64,000 nucleotides of DNA. It comes from Streptomyces sp. NBC_00286. GTDB lineage: Bacteria; Actinomycetota; Actinomycetes; Streptomycetales; Streptomycetaceae. Position numbers and translations under genes: made by a program. The stretch covers positions 8,461,001 to 8,525,000 of the forward strand of contig NZ_CP108054.1 in NCBI RefSeq assembly GCF_036173125.1, written 5' to 3'. The notes under the pieces are model-generated. The model was not told where the DNA came from, did not search any database, and saw only the letters and a program-made list of their open reading frames with translations. Below are positions 1-10,457 of the stretch, piece after piece (within the stretch, counting starts at the first letter, position 1; the number at the start of each line of letters is the position of its first letter).

Positions 1-1236
1 CGTGTCGACGTCGGGCTCGTTCGACAGCTGGATCGCGTCGGGCGAGGCGGCGGCCAGATGGGCGGCGTAACGGTACGCGTCCCGCAGATCGGCGGCCAGC
101 GGCAACGAGGCCTCCGTCATCGCCCACTCCGGGGCGGTGGTCAGTACGTCGAGCGTTGGGAGCCCGTGGCGGTGGAAGGCCCGCCGGACGTCGTCGTACA
201 CCTGCGTGTCGTACGTGCCGGGGCGCGGCTCGGCCGCGGGCCAGGACATCCCGTCGCGTACGTATCCGGCGCCCATGTCCTTCATCGCGGCGGCGAAGGC
301 ATCGAGGCGGGAGGGCGGGACGAGGGAGAAGATGTAGGTGTTGACGCCGAAGCGGTTGCCGGGGCCGGTGACGGGCCGTCGCTCGGGGAGCCGGGCGAAG
401 CAGCCGGTGACGCCGGGGGCTGTCACCCGGTAGTGGCCCGGGGGCAGTTGGCGCAGTGCTGGGAGTGCGATCGATGTCTGCGCCTGGCCGGTCGGGATGG
501 TCGCCTGGCCTCGCGCGACCTCGTTGCCGAAGTAGTCGGTGACGGTGAAAGGCAGCGTGCGGCGCTGTTGCGTGCGCGCTTCCAGGACGAAGGTCAGTTG
601 CGGGAGTTGGGGCTCGTCGCCCCGGTACGTACCCAGGTTGCGGGACGGAGCCCCGAGGTGGACGCCGAGCGGCGCGACGCGGGCGACGGGCGTGAGCGTG
701 AAGCGGTCGAGGAGGAAGCGGTAACCGGTGGAGTCGGCCAGCACGGTCGGTTCGTCGACGACGAAGGTGATCGTATTTCGACCGCGTTCCAACTCGACGA
801 CCGCTAGGGCGAGTTCGGAGAGATCGCCCCATGCGGGCACGGATTCGTACCAGTACGGCTGCGAGCGGGCGACCGGCACGAGGGGCCCGTCGCCCACCGC
901 GAGCTTGAAGTAGCAGCCGATCTCCTCGATATGCGGCTGCTCGACGGGCACCGTGGCCACCGCCATCAGCCGGTAGGGCCCTTCGGCGGGGACATCGACC
1001 TCGTACGTCGCGTACCAGCCCTTTTCCGGGGGAGGTTGAGGGGTCGCCAGGGCCAGTAACGCGCCGCCCGAGGCCCGGCGGTCCCGGCCCGTCGGGATGT
1101 CGGTACGGGCGGCCGACTCGCCCTGCACAGTGATCGCCGCCTTGCGATTCTCCGGGCCGCTTCTGAACCCCAACGAACCGATCCCCAAGGAACCGAGCCC
1201 CAACGCCTGCACCGCCGTTCGCCTGTTCATCGCCAT
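1..1236 (-). CDS. Secreted clan GH-A-like glycoside hydrolase, C-terminus off the left edge
   Basis: The gene begins at ATG 1236 (a second in-frame ATG is at 1230) and has no stop before base 1, so the C-terminus is missing. The N-terminus reads NRRTAVQALGLG, a twin-arginine export signal followed by a short hydrophobic stretch. About 240 residues of beta-rich, carbohydrate-binding-like sequence follow, then the start of a TIM barrel (NRFGVNTYIFSLVPPSRLD, MGAGYVRDGMSWPAAEPRPG). Close to base 10 it reads QLSNEPD, matching the Asn-Glu-Pro acid/base motif of clan GH-A glycosidases. I infer a Tat-exported glycosidase; the nucleophile lies outside the window, so family and substrate cannot be set. 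The Shine-Dalgarno is weak for either ATG. Confidence 0.65.
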   Translation of the reverse strand, partial: MAMNRRTAVQALGLGSLGIGSLGFRSGPENRKAAITVQGESAARTDIPTGRDRRASGGALLALATPQPPPEKGWYATYEVDVPAEGPYRLMAVATVPVEQPHIEEIGCYFKLAVGDGPLVPVARSQPYWYESVPAWGDLSELALAVVELERGRNTITFVVDEPTVLADSTGYRFLLDRFTLTPVARVAPLGVHLGAPSRNLGTYRGDEPQLPQLTFVLEARTQQRRTLPFTVTDYFGNEVARGQATIPTGQAQTSIALPALRQLPPGHYRVTAPGVTGCFARLPERRPVTGPGNRFGVNTYIFSLVPPSRLDAFAAAMKDMGAGYVRDGMSWPAAEPRPGTYDTQVYDDVRRAFHRHGLPTLDVLTTAPEWAMTEASLPLAADLRDAYRYAAHLAAASPDAIQLSNEPDVDT

Positions 1237-1375
1237 GCAATCCAGCGGACCATGGGGCCGGTACCACGGGCGTCGTGCGGAGGGAGGGGCCTATCCCTGG
1301 GGCTGCTCCGGGGACGCCTCCTTCTACGGACGGAGAGCGACCCTGAGTTGCCGTGTCCTTGTGAGCCCGGCGTAC

Positions 1376-2227
1376 TCAGCCTCCGGACCGGTCACATTCC
1401 ATGATCGCGTTGTGCCCAGGTGCCAGTACCGGCGGGGCACTGTCGTCGGGAGGCGGCGGAAAGTCGGCGACGGCCAGCTCCACGTCCGCCGTGCACGCCT
1501 CGTTGCCGCATTCACACGCGAACCCGTACACCGTGCTCAGCGCACCCGGCGGAGCCCAGGGCCGGGCGGCGAACTGCTGGTGCTGGAAGACGACGGCTCT
1601 GTTGGCGTACCGCAGAAGTCGTCGGCGCTCGGCCGCCGTCGCCGCCACGGGCCCTTCGGCCAGGGCGTCGGCGAACAGCGCCTCGACCGCGGCGACGGTG
1701 TTCGCCACGCTCTGACGCCCGTCGACGATCAGCTTGCGCCCGCCGTACTCCTCGACCTGCGTCTCGATTTCCCGCCGCAGCGCCTGATACAGCCGGAAGG
1801 CGCCCACGCCCGCCGCCATACCCCGATCGACGAGCCGGTCGTGCTGGACCTCGGCCGTCGGCAGCAGCCATACCGCCCGGCCGGACGGACCCGTGACGGG
1901 CGGTGTGACGGGCGTGCCCTCCACGATGACGAGGGGCGAGGGCGGGAGCGCGCGTACGTCGTCGACGATCATCCGGCCACGCTCATGATGAAGCGACATC
2001 GCGACCATGTCCTCGACGGGCGCAGTCCATCGCTCGGCGCGCGGCATCCGCTCCCACGTGATCGCGGCCGTGTGCCCGGCCGCGATCGCCCGGTCCCGGT
2101 GCCCCCACGTGTGGGCGTCCGCGTTGTACCACCGCAGCCCGTGCCGCCGTGCGAGCACTCGGGCCACGGTCGATTTGCCGGCCCCGGGCGGCCCGCCCAG
2201 CCACAACACCGGAGGCGTCTCGCGCAT
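1376..2227 (-). CDS. P-loop NTPase, small-molecule kinase-like
   Basis: The protein has 283 residues. It opens with a Walker A motif, LGGPPGAGKST, at about residues 9-19, the pattern of adenylate/shikimate-kinase-like AAA_33 proteins and chloramphenicol-phosphotransferase-like kinases. A Walker-B-like segment, PLVIVEGTPV, lies near residue 100. The C-terminal third has Cys and His residues (ACECGNEACTAD), possibly metal-binding. ATG 2227 is preferred because GGAGGG sits 7 nt upstream; a GTG at 2230 directly abuts it. The gene lies just downstream of, and in the same direction as, the MocR gene (21-nt gap), so cotranscription is likely. The substrate is unknown; only the phosphate-binding fold is supported. 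Confidence 0.75.
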   Translation of the reverse strand: MRETPPVLWLGGPPGAGKSTVARVLARRHGLRWYNADAHTWGHRDRAIAAGHTAAITWERMPRAERWTAPVEDMVAMSLHHERGRMIVDDVRALPPSPLVIVEGTPVTPPVTGPSGRAVWLLPTAEVQHDRLVDRGMAAGVGAFRLYQALRREIETQVEEYGGRKLIVDGRQSVANTVAAVEALFADALAEGPVAATAAERRRLLRYANRAVVFQHQQFAARPWAPPGALSTVYGFACECGNEACTADVELAVADFPPPPDDSAPPVLAPGHNAIMECDRSGG

Positions 2228-2248
2228 CACGGAACCCTCCAGAGTTCT

Positions 2249-3853
2249 TCAGGCCAGTTCGCGTAGTGCCTCGCCGAGTATCGCGATTCCTTCGGCGATG
2301 GCGCCGGCCGGGGTGGCCGCATAGCCGAGGACGAGGCCGGGGCGTCCGGGCAACTGACGGTGCCACGACAGTGGCTGGCACTTCACGCCGCGGGCCAGTG
2401 CGGCGGTGGCGAGCTCGGGGTCGGGGACTTCTGCCCGGTAGGTGATGGTCAGGTGAAGACCGGCCGCTGCGCCGTGCACGACCGCGCCCGGCAGGTGTTC
2501 GGCGATGGCATTGATCATCGCGTCGCGGCGCCGCCGGTGACGGCCGCGCAGCAGCCGCAGATGCCGTTCCAGGTCTCCGGAGTCCATCAGGCGGGCGAGC
2601 ACCAACTGGGGCAGCACGGCGTTGCCCAGGTCGGTGAAGCGTTTTGCGTCGATCAGGGCGTCACGGTGGCGGCGCGGCGGTATCACCCAGCCGATGCGCA
2701 GCGCCGGTGCGAGCAGTTTGGACACGCTGCCCATGTAGCACACGTGGTCGGCGAGCAGCGCGCGGAGCGCGGGGACCGGCGGCCGGTCGTAGCGGTGTTC
2801 CGCATCGTAGTCGTCCTCCAGAATCAGCCCGCCGTCCTGGGCCCAGCGCTGCAGTTCGCGGCGGCGCTCGCCGCTGGACACCACGCCGGTGGGAAATTGG
2901 TGGGCGGGCGTGAGCAGTACCGCACGAGCACCGGTGGCGAGCAGGGCCTCCACGCGCACACCGCTGTCATCGAGGGGCACCGGTGGGGTGGCCAGGGCTC
3001 CGTTCTGCAGATGCTGGCGGGTGCCGAGTGAGCCCGGGTCCTCAACTGCGACGCCGTCGATGCCGTCCGCCCGCAGCACCGGGTGCAGCAGGGTGAGCGC
3101 CTGCGCGGTACCGGCGACGACCAACACCTCGTCCGGGTCCGCCCGGATGCCGCGGCTGCGTGCCAGCCAGCCGGCGATGGCAGTGCGCAGCTGCGGGGTG
3201 CCGCGAGGGTCGCCGTAGCCGAGGTTCTCGGCGGACAACTCGGTGAGCACGGTTCGTTCCGCTCTCAGCCAGGCCGCTCGGGGGAACGCGGTCAGATCGG
3301 GCTGGCCGGGGGTGAAGTCGATGCGGGCACGGACGGCACGCAGCGCGTCGAAGATGTCGTTGCCCGGTTCGCCGACGAACAGCGTGCTGGGCACGGCTCC
3401 CCTGGCGGTGGCCGGGGCCGAAGGCTGTGAGGTCCCGGCCCTGGCTCCGGCCCCGGTCCCGGGAGATGCCATGGGCGACACAGCGATGGGAACCGCGACC
3501 ACTACGGTCCCGCCGCGTCGACGTCCTTCGACGTGACCGTCCTCGGTCAGCCGCCGGTATGCCTCAGCGACCACCCCACGAGACACCCGCAACTCGGCGG
3601 CGAGTACCCGGGTGGGCGGCAGGCTGCTGCCCACCGTCAGCCGGCCATCGGCCATCGCCTCGCGCAGGCGCCCGGCCAGCCAGTCCGACTTGCCACCCAC
3701 GGGCGCTTCCCCAGCGTCGAGCTGCAGGAAATCCGAGCCATAGGCCGAGGGAGAGCCGCTGTTCGCCGACGTGGTCTGCGTCGCACGTACGGCGGCCGGT
3801 CCGCCCGTTTCCTGTCTCCCCTGGTTCACCAGGCCCATGGTGTCAGGCGCCAC
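2249..3853 (-). CDS. MocR-family GntR/aminotransferase transcriptional regulator
   Basis: The 534-residue protein has the MocR layout: an N-terminal GntR winged helix (LREAMADGRLTVGSSLPPTR, then LRVSRGVVAEAYRRL), a low-complexity linker at about residues 130-155, and a fold-type-I aminotransferase domain. The PLP-binding lysine is in GSVSKLLAPALRIGW, and EDDYDAEHRYDR matches the cofactor-contact region. MocR proteins use PLP to sense vitamin B6 or an amino acid and regulate neighbouring genes. GTG 3853 has AGGAG 5 nt upstream, which supports it over ATG 3838. It is collinear with lysE and the B3/4 gene upstream, so an amino-acid ligand is plausible but inferred. Confidence 0.85.
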   Translation of the reverse strand: MAPDTMGLVNQGRQETGGPAAVRATQTTSANSGSPSAYGSDFLQLDAGEAPVGGKSDWLAGRLREAMADGRLTVGSSLPPTRVLAAELRVSRGVVAEAYRRLTEDGHVEGRRRGGTVVVAVPIAVSPMASPGTGAGARAGTSQPSAPATARGAVPSTLFVGEPGNDIFDALRAVRARIDFTPGQPDLTAFPRAAWLRAERTVLTELSAENLGYGDPRGTPQLRTAIAGWLARSRGIRADPDEVLVVAGTAQALTLLHPVLRADGIDGVAVEDPGSLGTRQHLQNGALATPPVPLDDSGVRVEALLATGARAVLLTPAHQFPTGVVSSGERRRELQRWAQDGGLILEDDYDAEHRYDRPPVPALRALLADHVCYMGSVSKLLAPALRIGWVIPPRRHRDALIDAKRFTDLGNAVLPQLVLARLMDSGDLERHLRLLRGRHRRRRDAMINAIAEHLPGAVVHGAAAGLHLTITYRAEVPDPELATAALARGVKCQPLSWHRQLPGRPGLVLGYAATPAGAIAEGIAILGEALRELA

Positions 3854-3907
3854 TTCGGCTCCTGCTCGCCGCCGGGGAGATTCTCAGCAGCCAGATCAAC
3901 AGCCAGA

Positions 3908-4618
3908 TCAGCAGCCAAAGACGAATTCCCGTGAGGATGAGGTGAGGACGGCGGCCGTGGGGTCGGCCGAAGGCCAGTGCGTGGCCAACTCTTCGGCGAC
4001 TGTCTTCAGCAGCTCCGGGACGGCCTGCGCGCCGTCGTCATGCATGGCCTCCGCCACTACGAGGAACGTGCTGGTGTGCTCACCAACCGCGGAATGGCCG
4101 CTTTGCCGGTTGGTCCAGCGACGGGCATGGGCCCGTCCGGCGGAGTCGGCGAAGATCACCTCACCGGGTGCCGGGTGCTCGGTGGCGCCGCCGAAGGTCG
4201 TGTAGTGCTCGTCACCGCGGGCGTGGCGCACCTCGAGCAAGGGGCCGACGATGCGGTCGGCGTCGAGGACCGCGACCGGGACCGCGTGGGCGACCGAGAT
4301 CGCGTTGCACAGGTCGACCACCGGATGGATGCGCGGCAGTGTCCCCTCCTTCCGCAACCGCCGCAGCAGCGACTCCGCGGCGCACCGGTACTGCGTGGGC
4401 TTGAGCCCCATGCGGGAGAAGGCTCGCCTCCAGGCCAGCACTTCGGGGAACGCGCCCTCGGTGGCGCCAGTCAGCCGGGCCGCAGCACGTTCGGTGTATT
4501 CAGCGACGCGCGGGCCGACATCGATGGCGGCACCGAAGCCGACTCCGGTGGCGTACAGAGCTCCAGCGGTGAGCTCGGGGTAGTCGGACCAGATGGCATC
4601 CGCATGCCGAAAGTGCAT
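3908..4618 (-). CDS. Solo B3/4 (tRNA-editing-like) domain protein
   Basis: The protein has 236 residues and resembles the B3/B4 domain of the phenylalanyl-tRNA synthetase beta chain, here standing alone. Recognisable parts are WRRAFSRMGLKPTQYRCAAE, RIHPVVDLCNAISVAHAVPV and the C-terminal GEVIFADSAGRAHARRWTNR. In PheRS this domain binds amino acids and hydrolyses mischarged Tyr-tRNA(Phe); solo versions are widespread, but their function is mostly unassigned. The gene starts at ATG 4618, 2 nt past the lysE stop, so the two are probably translationally coupled. Pairing with an amino-acid exporter and a MocR regulator suggests handling of an unwanted amino acid or analogue; this is inference. Confidence 0.8.
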   Translation of the reverse strand: MHFRHADAIWSDYPELTAGALYATGVGFGAAIDVGPRVAEYTERAAARLTGATEGAFPEVLAWRRAFSRMGLKPTQYRCAAESLLRRLRKEGTLPRIHPVVDLCNAISVAHAVPVAVLDADRIVGPLLEVRHARGDEHYTTFGGATEHPAPGEVIFADSAGRAHARRWTNRQSGHSAVGEHTSTFLVVAEAMHDDGAQAVPELLKTVAEELATHWPSADPTAAVLTSSSREFVFGC

Positions 4619-4620
4619 GA

Positions 4621-5226
4621 TCACGCCACCGCCAGCCGCGCGCTCAGGGCCACGAAGCAGGCTGCGAACACCTGACGGATGCCGGTCATCACCCGCGGCC
4701 GGGCCAGTACGCGGCTGCGTACGGTGGCGGCGCACATCCCGTACGCGACGAAGACGACGAAGGTGAGCCCCATGAAGACAGCACTGAGCCGGAGCATCGC
4801 GCCAAGAGAGCCGGATGCGCCGGCGGGCACGAACTGCGGCAGGAACGCGACGAAGAACATCGTGAGCTTCGGGTTGAGCAGATTGACCAGCACACCGGAG
4901 ACGATCACCCGGACCACCGGCCGCGGCTCGGCTTCCTGCGCGACCGCCAACGCCTCCTTGTCCCGCAGCATCGTCCACGCCATGAACAGCAGATAGCCGA
5001 CCCCGAGGTACTTCACCGTCTCGTAGGCGACCGCGCTGGTGTGCAGCAGTGCGGCGAGGCCGGTGATCGTCGCCGCGAGGTGCGGCACGATCCCGAGGGT
5101 GCAGCCGAGTGCGGCGACCACGCTCGCCCGGCGGCCATGGGACAGCCCGGCCGCGAGGGTGTACACCACTCCCGTGCCCGGGGTGACCACCACAACCAGG
5201 GTGGTCAGCAAGAACGCGATACTCAA
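4621..5226 (-). CDS. LysE/RhtB-family amino-acid exporter
   Basis: The 201-residue protein is the usual LysE/RhtB length, with about six hydrophobic segments. It begins SIAFLLTTLVVVVTPGTGVV, containing the PGP/PGTG region typical of the family's first helix. LLNPKLTMFFVAFLPQFV matches the conserved NPK...FLPQF motif. The start is TTG 5226, because GGAGGT lies 5 nt upstream; an ATG-only reading would truncate the first helix. The family exports amino acids such as Lys, Arg, Thr or homoserine lactone across the cell membrane. Its transcription diverges from argC, and the ARG box between them could in principle affect both genes. The substrate is not determined. Confidence 0.85.
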   Translation of the reverse strand: MSIAFLLTTLVVVVTPGTGVVYTLAAGLSHGRRASVVAALGCTLGIVPHLAATITGLAALLHTSAVAYETVKYLGVGYLLFMAWTMLRDKEALAVAQEAEPRPVVRVIVSGVLVNLLNPKLTMFFVAFLPQFVPAGASGSLGAMLRLSAVFMGLTFVVFVAYGMCAATVRSRVLARPRVMTGIRQVFAACFVALSARLAVA

Positions 5227-5325
5227 AGGGGACCTCCGCGAAGTTCGGCGTCCCCTCACCCTGCTGCGGCCATGGCTCGACAGACAGGGCCAAAGCAGTA
5301 CCGGTTCCATGGTCCATATACCTTG

Positions 5326-5343
5326 ATTGCATAAACGTGCATA
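5326..5343. promoter_or_regulatory. ARG box upstream of argC
   Basis: The 18-bp sequence ATTGCATAAACGTGCATA is an imperfect palindrome with TGCAT half-sites, matching the ArgR operator pattern known in Streptomyces. A weaker half-site (AGCGTATAGTCATGC) follows at about 5346-5360. It lies 37 bp before the argC start, in the divergent lysE-argC region, and argR itself is the last gene of this operon. Confidence 0.7.
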
Positions 5344-5367
5344 GAAGCGTATAGTCATGCCGTCTAG

Positions 5368-6408
<1,041 letters not shown>

Positions 6409-6550
6409 GCTGGGGGTACCGCCTGGGGGCACCTCCCGGACGAAGTCTGGGGGAGGTAGCTGGGGGAGCACGTGCAGCCGCCGGGCCGCAGACAACGACG
6501 AAATCCGCACCTCTGCGCTGCACGGGCGGAGAAGCGAACAAGGAGTCACA
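6409..6550. repeat. G-rich interspersed repeat between argC and argJ
   Basis: The 142-bp gap contains several copies of a CTGGGGG-type word (around 6411, 6425, 6448 and 6461) with complementary CACCTCCCGG between them, so the RNA could fold into a local hairpin. Similar G-blocks occur at 35140-35170. It is the type of short intergenic repeat common in Streptomyces. No gene is seen here. The argJ Shine-Dalgarno AAGGAG is at 6539-6544. Confidence 0.5.
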
Positions 6551-7702
6551 GTGAGCGTCACCGCTGCCAAGGGCTTCACCGCCTCGGGCATCGCAGCAGG
6601 CATCAAAGAGAACGGCAACCCGGACCTGGCCCTCGTGGTCAACAACGGGCCCCGTCTGGCCGCCGCGGGCGTCTTCACCTCCAACCGTGTGAAGGCCGCG
6701 CCGGTGCTGTGGTCCGAGCAGGTCCTCAAGGGCGGCCTCGTCTCCGCCGTCGTCCTCAACTCCGGTGGTGCCAACGCCTGTACGGGACCCAAGGGCTTCC
6801 AGGACACGCACGCCACCGCCGAGAAGGTCGCCGAGGTGCTCGGTCACAACGCCGGGGAAATCGCCGTCGCCTCCACCGGGCTCATCGGGCTGTTGCTCCC
6901 GATGGACAAGCTGCTGCCGGGAGTTGAGGCAGCGGCACAACAACTGACCGAGCACGGTGGTGAGAAGGCCGCCATCGCCATCAAGACCACCGACACCGTG
7001 CACAAGACCTCGGTCGTCCAAGGGAACGGCTGGACCGTCGGCGGGATGGCCAAGGGCGCCGGGATGCTCGCTCCCGGCCTCGCCACCATGCTCGTCGTCC
7101 TGACGACGGACGCCGACGTGGAGAGCGACGTACTGGACAAGGCGCTGCGGGCGGCCACGCGTACGACCTTCGACCGCGTCGACTCCGACGGCTGCATGTC
7201 CACCAACGACACCGTCCTGCTGCTCGCCTCCGGCGCCTCCCAAGTCACCCCGGAATACGCCGAGTTCGCCGAGGCCGTACGCGCAGTCTGTGACGACCTC
7301 GGGCAGCAGCTGATCCGGGACGCCGAGGGTGCCAGCAAGGACATCAAGGTCGAGGTGATCAACGCGGCGAGCGAGGACGACGCCGTCGAGGTGGGCCGCT
7401 CCATCGCCCGCAACAACCTCCTCAAGTGCGCGATCCACGGCGAAGACCCCAACTGGGGCCGCGTCCTCTCCGCCATCGGTACGACCCAAGCCGCCTTCGA
7501 GCCCGACCAGTTGAACGTCGCCATCAACGGTGTATGGGTCTGCAAGAAGGGCGGCGTCGGCGAGGACCGCGACAAGGTCGACATGCGCTACCGCGAGGTG
7601 CATATCGTCGCCGACCTCGCCGCGGGCAGCGAGACGGCCACGATCTGGACCAACGACCTCACCGCGGACTACGTCCACGAGAACAGCGCGTATTCGTCAT
7701 GA
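6551..7702 (+). CDS. argJ: Bifunctional ornithine acetyltransferase / N-acetylglutamate synthase
   Basis: ArgJ transfers the acetyl group from N-acetylornithine to glutamate, recycling acetate in the arginine pathway; many versions can also use acetyl-CoA. The 383-residue product carries the self-cleavage region [17 protein letters not shown] near residue 180; family members cut themselves between Ala and Thr, and that Thr becomes the nucleophile. [14 protein letters not shown] near the C-terminus is also conserved. GTG 6551 has AAGGAG about 6 nt upstream. Its stop codon overlaps the argB start (ATGA), indicating coupling. Whether it is mono- or bifunctional cannot be judged from sequence. 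Confidence 0.96.
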   Translation: MSVTAAKGFTASGIAAGIKENGNPDLALVVNNGPRLAAAGVFTSNRVKAAPVLWSEQVLKGGLVSAVVLNSGGANACTGPKGFQDTHATAEKVAEVLGHNAGEIAVASTGLIGLLLPMDKLLPGVEAAAQQLTEHGGEKAAIAIKTTDTVHKTSVVQGNGWTVGGMAKGAGMLAPGLATMLVVLTTDADVESDVLDKALRAATRTTFDRVDSDGCMSTNDTVLLLASGASQVTPEYAEFAEAVRAVCDDLGQQLIRDAEGASKDIKVEVINAASEDDAVEVGRSIARNNLLKCAIHGEDPNWGRVLSAIGTTQAAFEPDQLNVAINGVWVCKKGGVGEDRDKVDMRYREVHIVADLAAGSETATIWTNDLTADYVHENSAYSS

Positions 7703-8616
7703 GCACTACTCGTAAGCACACGGCCCTGCCCAAGGCGCAGATCCTCATCGAGGCGCTGCCCTGGCTGGTGCGGCACAACGGCAAGACCGTCGTCATCAAG
7801 TTCGGCGGCAACGCCATGATCGACGAAGAGCTGAAGGCCGCGTTCGCGCAGGACGTCGTGTTCCTCCACCACGCCGGCCTCAAGCCCGTCGTCGTGCACG
7901 GCGGCGGACCGCAGATCAGCGCCGCGCTCGACCAGCACGGCATCGTCAGCGAGTTCAAGGCGGGCCTCAGGGTCACCACCGAGGATGCCATGGACGTCGT
8001 ACGGATGGTCCTGGCCGGACACGTACAACGCGAGCTGGTCGGGCTGCTCAACCAGCACGGGCCGCTCGCCGTCGGGCTCACCGGCGAGGACGCGCACACC
8101 ATCACCGCCACCAAGCACCAGCCCGAGATCGACGGGGAGTTGGTCGACATCGGGCGGGTCGGCGAGATCACCGCAATCGACACAGGCGCGATCGAGGCAC
8201 TGCTCCAGGACGGCAGGATCCCGGTCATCTCCTCGATCGCCCGTTCCCAGGACGACGGACATGTCTACAACGTCAATGCTGATACGGCGGCTGCGGCACT
8301 CGCTGCGGCACTTGGCGCCGAAACCCTCATGGTCCTCACGGACGTCGAGGGCCTCTACGAGGACTGGCCGAACTCCGACGAGGTGATCAGCCGCCTCACC
8401 GCGAAGCAACTGGAGAAGCTGCTGCCCGAGCTGGCCAGCGGCATGGTCCCGAAGATGGAGGGCTGTCTGCACGCCGTACGCAACGGAGTGCACACCGCCC
8501 GCGTCATCGACGGCCGCGTCCAGCACTCGATCCTGCTGGAGATCTTCACCGACGAGGGCATCGGCACGATGGTCGTGCCGGACGAGGACGACAAGAAAAA
8601 GGGGGACGCGGCGTGA
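7699..8616 (+). CDS. argB: Acetylglutamate kinase
   Basis: ArgB phosphorylates N-acetylglutamate with ATP and is the usual point of arginine feedback control. The 305-residue protein shows the kinase signatures [14 protein letters not shown] and [12 protein letters not shown] near the N-terminus and [17 protein letters not shown] in the nucleotide-binding half. The N-terminal extension before the first lysine-glycine motif ([18 protein letters not shown]) resembles the helix found in arginine-inhibited hexameric enzymes, so feedback inhibition is likely. ATG 7699 overlaps the argJ stop by 4 nt, and the stop overlaps the argD GTG. Confidence 0.97.
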   Translation: MSTTRKHTALPKAQILIEALPWLVRHNGKTVVIKFGGNAMIDEELKAAFAQDVVFLHHAGLKPVVVHGGGPQISAALDQHGIVSEFKAGLRVTTEDAMDVVRMVLAGHVQRELVGLLNQHGPLAVGLTGEDAHTITATKHQPEIDGELVDIGRVGEITAIDTGAIEALLQDGRIPVISSIARSQDDGHVYNVNADTAAAALAAALGAETLMVLTDVEGLYEDWPNSDEVISRLTAKQLEKLLPELASGMVPKMEGCLHAVRNGVHTARVIDGRVQHSILLEIFTDEGIGTMVVPDEDDKKKGDAA

Positions 8617-9833
8617 CCGGCAATGAGCAGCTGACCACGCGCTGGCAGGGCGCGCTCATGGACAACTACGGCACTCCACGGCTGCCCCTCGTCCGCGGCG
8701 AGGGCACGAAGCTCTGGGACGCCGACGGCAAGGAGTACTTCGACTTCGTCGGCGGGATCGCGGTGAACGCGCTCGGCCACGCCCATCCCGCGATCGTCGA
8801 GGCCGTCAGCAAGCAGATCGCCTCCCTCGGCCATGTCTCCAACCTCTTCGTCGCCGAGCCGCCCGTCGCGCTCGCCGAACGGCTGCTCCAGCTCTTCGGG
8901 CGCGACGGCCGCGTGTACTTCTGCAACTCCGGTGCCGAGGCCAACGAGGGCGCCTTCAAGATCGGGCGGCTGACCGGGCGTTCGCACATGGTGGCCACGC
9001 AGGGCGGCTTCCACGGCCGGACCATGGGCGCGCTCGCGCTCACCGGGCAGCCGGGCAAGCAGGAGCCGTTCCTGCCGCTGCCGGGCGAGGTCACCCACGT
9101 CCCGTACGGCGACGCGAAGGCGCTGGCAGCCGCGGTCACCGAGGACACGGCGCTGGTGATCGTCGAGCCGATCCAGGGCGAGAACGGCGTGGTCGTCCCG
9201 CCCCCCGGCTACCTCAAGGCGGTCCGCGCCATCACCGCCGCCACCGGCACCCTCCTCGTCCTCGACGAGGTGCAGACGGGCGTCGGGCGCACCGGGCACT
9301 GGTTCGAGTACCAGGCCCACGAGGGCGTCCTGCCGGACATCGTCACCCTCGCGAAGGGACTCGGCGGGGGGCTGCCCCTCGGCGCGACCGTCGCCTTCGG
9401 CCGCGCCGCCCAGCTGCTGAAGCCCGGTCACCACGGCACGACCTTCGGCGGGAACCCGGTCGCCTGCGCCGCCGGGCTCGCCGTCCTCGACACCATCGCG
9501 GCCGAGGGTCTGCTGGAGAACGTGAAGCGGACGAGCGAGAAGCTGCGGGGCGGGGTGGAGGCACTGGGCCACCCAATGATCGACTATGTCCGTGGCTCGG
9601 GCCTGCTCCTGGGTATCGTGCTCACCGAGCCGCTCGCGCCCCAGGTGCAGCAGGCGGCTCAGGACGCCGGCCTACTGGTGAACGCGCCCGCCCCCGATGT
9701 CGTACGGCTGATGCCGCCGCTGAACATCGGCGACGACGAGGTGGAGGTCTTTCTCCGGGCACTGCCCGGCGTCCTCGACGCAGCGGCCGACGCGGCCGGT
9801 GCAGCCAACGGGGACGGACGAGCCAAAGAATGA
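8613..9833 (+). CDS. argD: Acetylornithine aminotransferase
   Basis: ArgD is a PLP-dependent class-III aminotransferase that converts N-acetylglutamate semialdehyde to N-acetylornithine. The 406-residue protein contains [18 protein letters not shown], the substrate-phosphate region [11 protein letters not shown], the aspartate in [15 protein letters not shown], and the Schiff-base lysine in [13 protein letters not shown]. The start is GTG 8613, overlapping the argB stop by 4 nt. All hallmark residues are intact. Confidence 0.96.
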   Translation: MTGNEQLTTRWQGALMDNYGTPRLPLVRGEGTKLWDADGKEYFDFVGGIAVNALGHAHPAIVEAVSKQIASLGHVSNLFVAEPPVALAERLLQLFGRDGRVYFCNSGAEANEGAFKIGRLTGRSHMVATQGGFHGRTMGALALTGQPGKQEPFLPLPGEVTHVPYGDAKALAAAVTEDTALVIVEPIQGENGVVVPPPGYLKAVRAITAATGTLLVLDEVQTGVGRTGHWFEYQAHEGVLPDIVTLAKGLGGGLPLGATVAFGRAAQLLKPGHHGTTFGGNPVACAAGLAVLDTIAAEGLLENVKRTSEKLRGGVEALGHPMIDYVRGSGLLLGIVLTEPLAPQVQQAAQDAGLLVNAPAPDVVRLMPPLNIGDDEVEVFLRALPGVLDAAADAAGAANGDGRAKE

Positions 9834-9843
9834 GACGACGACG

Positions 9844-10380
9844 ATGACTCAGGCGCAGGATCACGAGCACGCCGGGCCTGCCGTGCCGCAGACCCGCACC
9901 GCACGCCACCGCCGGATCGTGGACATCCTCAACCGGCAACCGGTGCGCTCCCAGAGCCAGTTGGCGAAACTCCTCGCCGACGACGGGCTGACCGTCACAC
10001 AGGCGACGCTGTCCCGGGACCTGGACGAGCTGAACGCGGTGAAGATCCGCAACAACGACGGCGACCTGATCTACGCGGTACCGAGCGAGGGCGGCTTCCG
10101 CACTCCGCGCGCGCCGCTGGGGGAGTCGGCGAAGGAGGAGCGGATGCGGCGGCTTTCCGCGGAGCTGCTGATCTCCGCGGAGGCTTCTGCGAATCTCGTG
10201 GTCCTGCGGACCCCTCCGGGGGCTGCGCAGTTTCTTGCCTCGGCGATTGATCAGGCCGAGCTGCATGACATTCTCGGCACGATCGCGGGTGACGATACGT
10301 TGCTGCTGATCAGCCGGGACCCGACGGGTGGGCAGGCGTTGGCGGATCATCTGCTGCGGCTGGCTCAGAACAATCACTGA
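9844..10380 (+). CDS. argR: Arginine repressor
   Basis: ArgR binds ARG boxes as an arginine-bound hexamer and represses the arginine biosynthetic genes. The 178-residue product has the N-terminal winged-helix DNA-binding domain ([20 protein letters not shown], then [19 protein letters not shown]) and a C-terminal oligomerisation and arginine-binding domain ending [20 protein letters not shown] 9844 is chosen because upstream in-frame GTGs lie inside argD; the Shine-Dalgarno is poor. It ends the argCJBDR operon and so probably controls its own synthesis through the ARG box before argC. Confidence 0.95.
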   Translation: MTQAQDHEHAGPAVPQTRTARHRRIVDILNRQPVRSQSQLAKLLADDGLTVTQATLSRDLDELNAVKIRNNDGDLIYAVPSEGGFRTPRAPLGESAKEERMRRLSAELLISAEASANLVVLRTPPGAAQFLASAIDQAELHDILGTIAGDDTLLLISRDPTGGQALADHLLRLAQNNH

Positions 10381-10457
10381 GGCGTAGGGGAGTGGGGGCG
10401 CACCCTTTGTCGGGCTGCGCCCGCTCCCGCCTGTTTGTATTTCGGCCGCGGGCCCGG

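Noticed and set aside
1097..2266. A 389-codon plus-strand frame over the P-loop kinase
   Set aside because: It is antisense to a gene with Walker A motif and a good ribosome-binding site.
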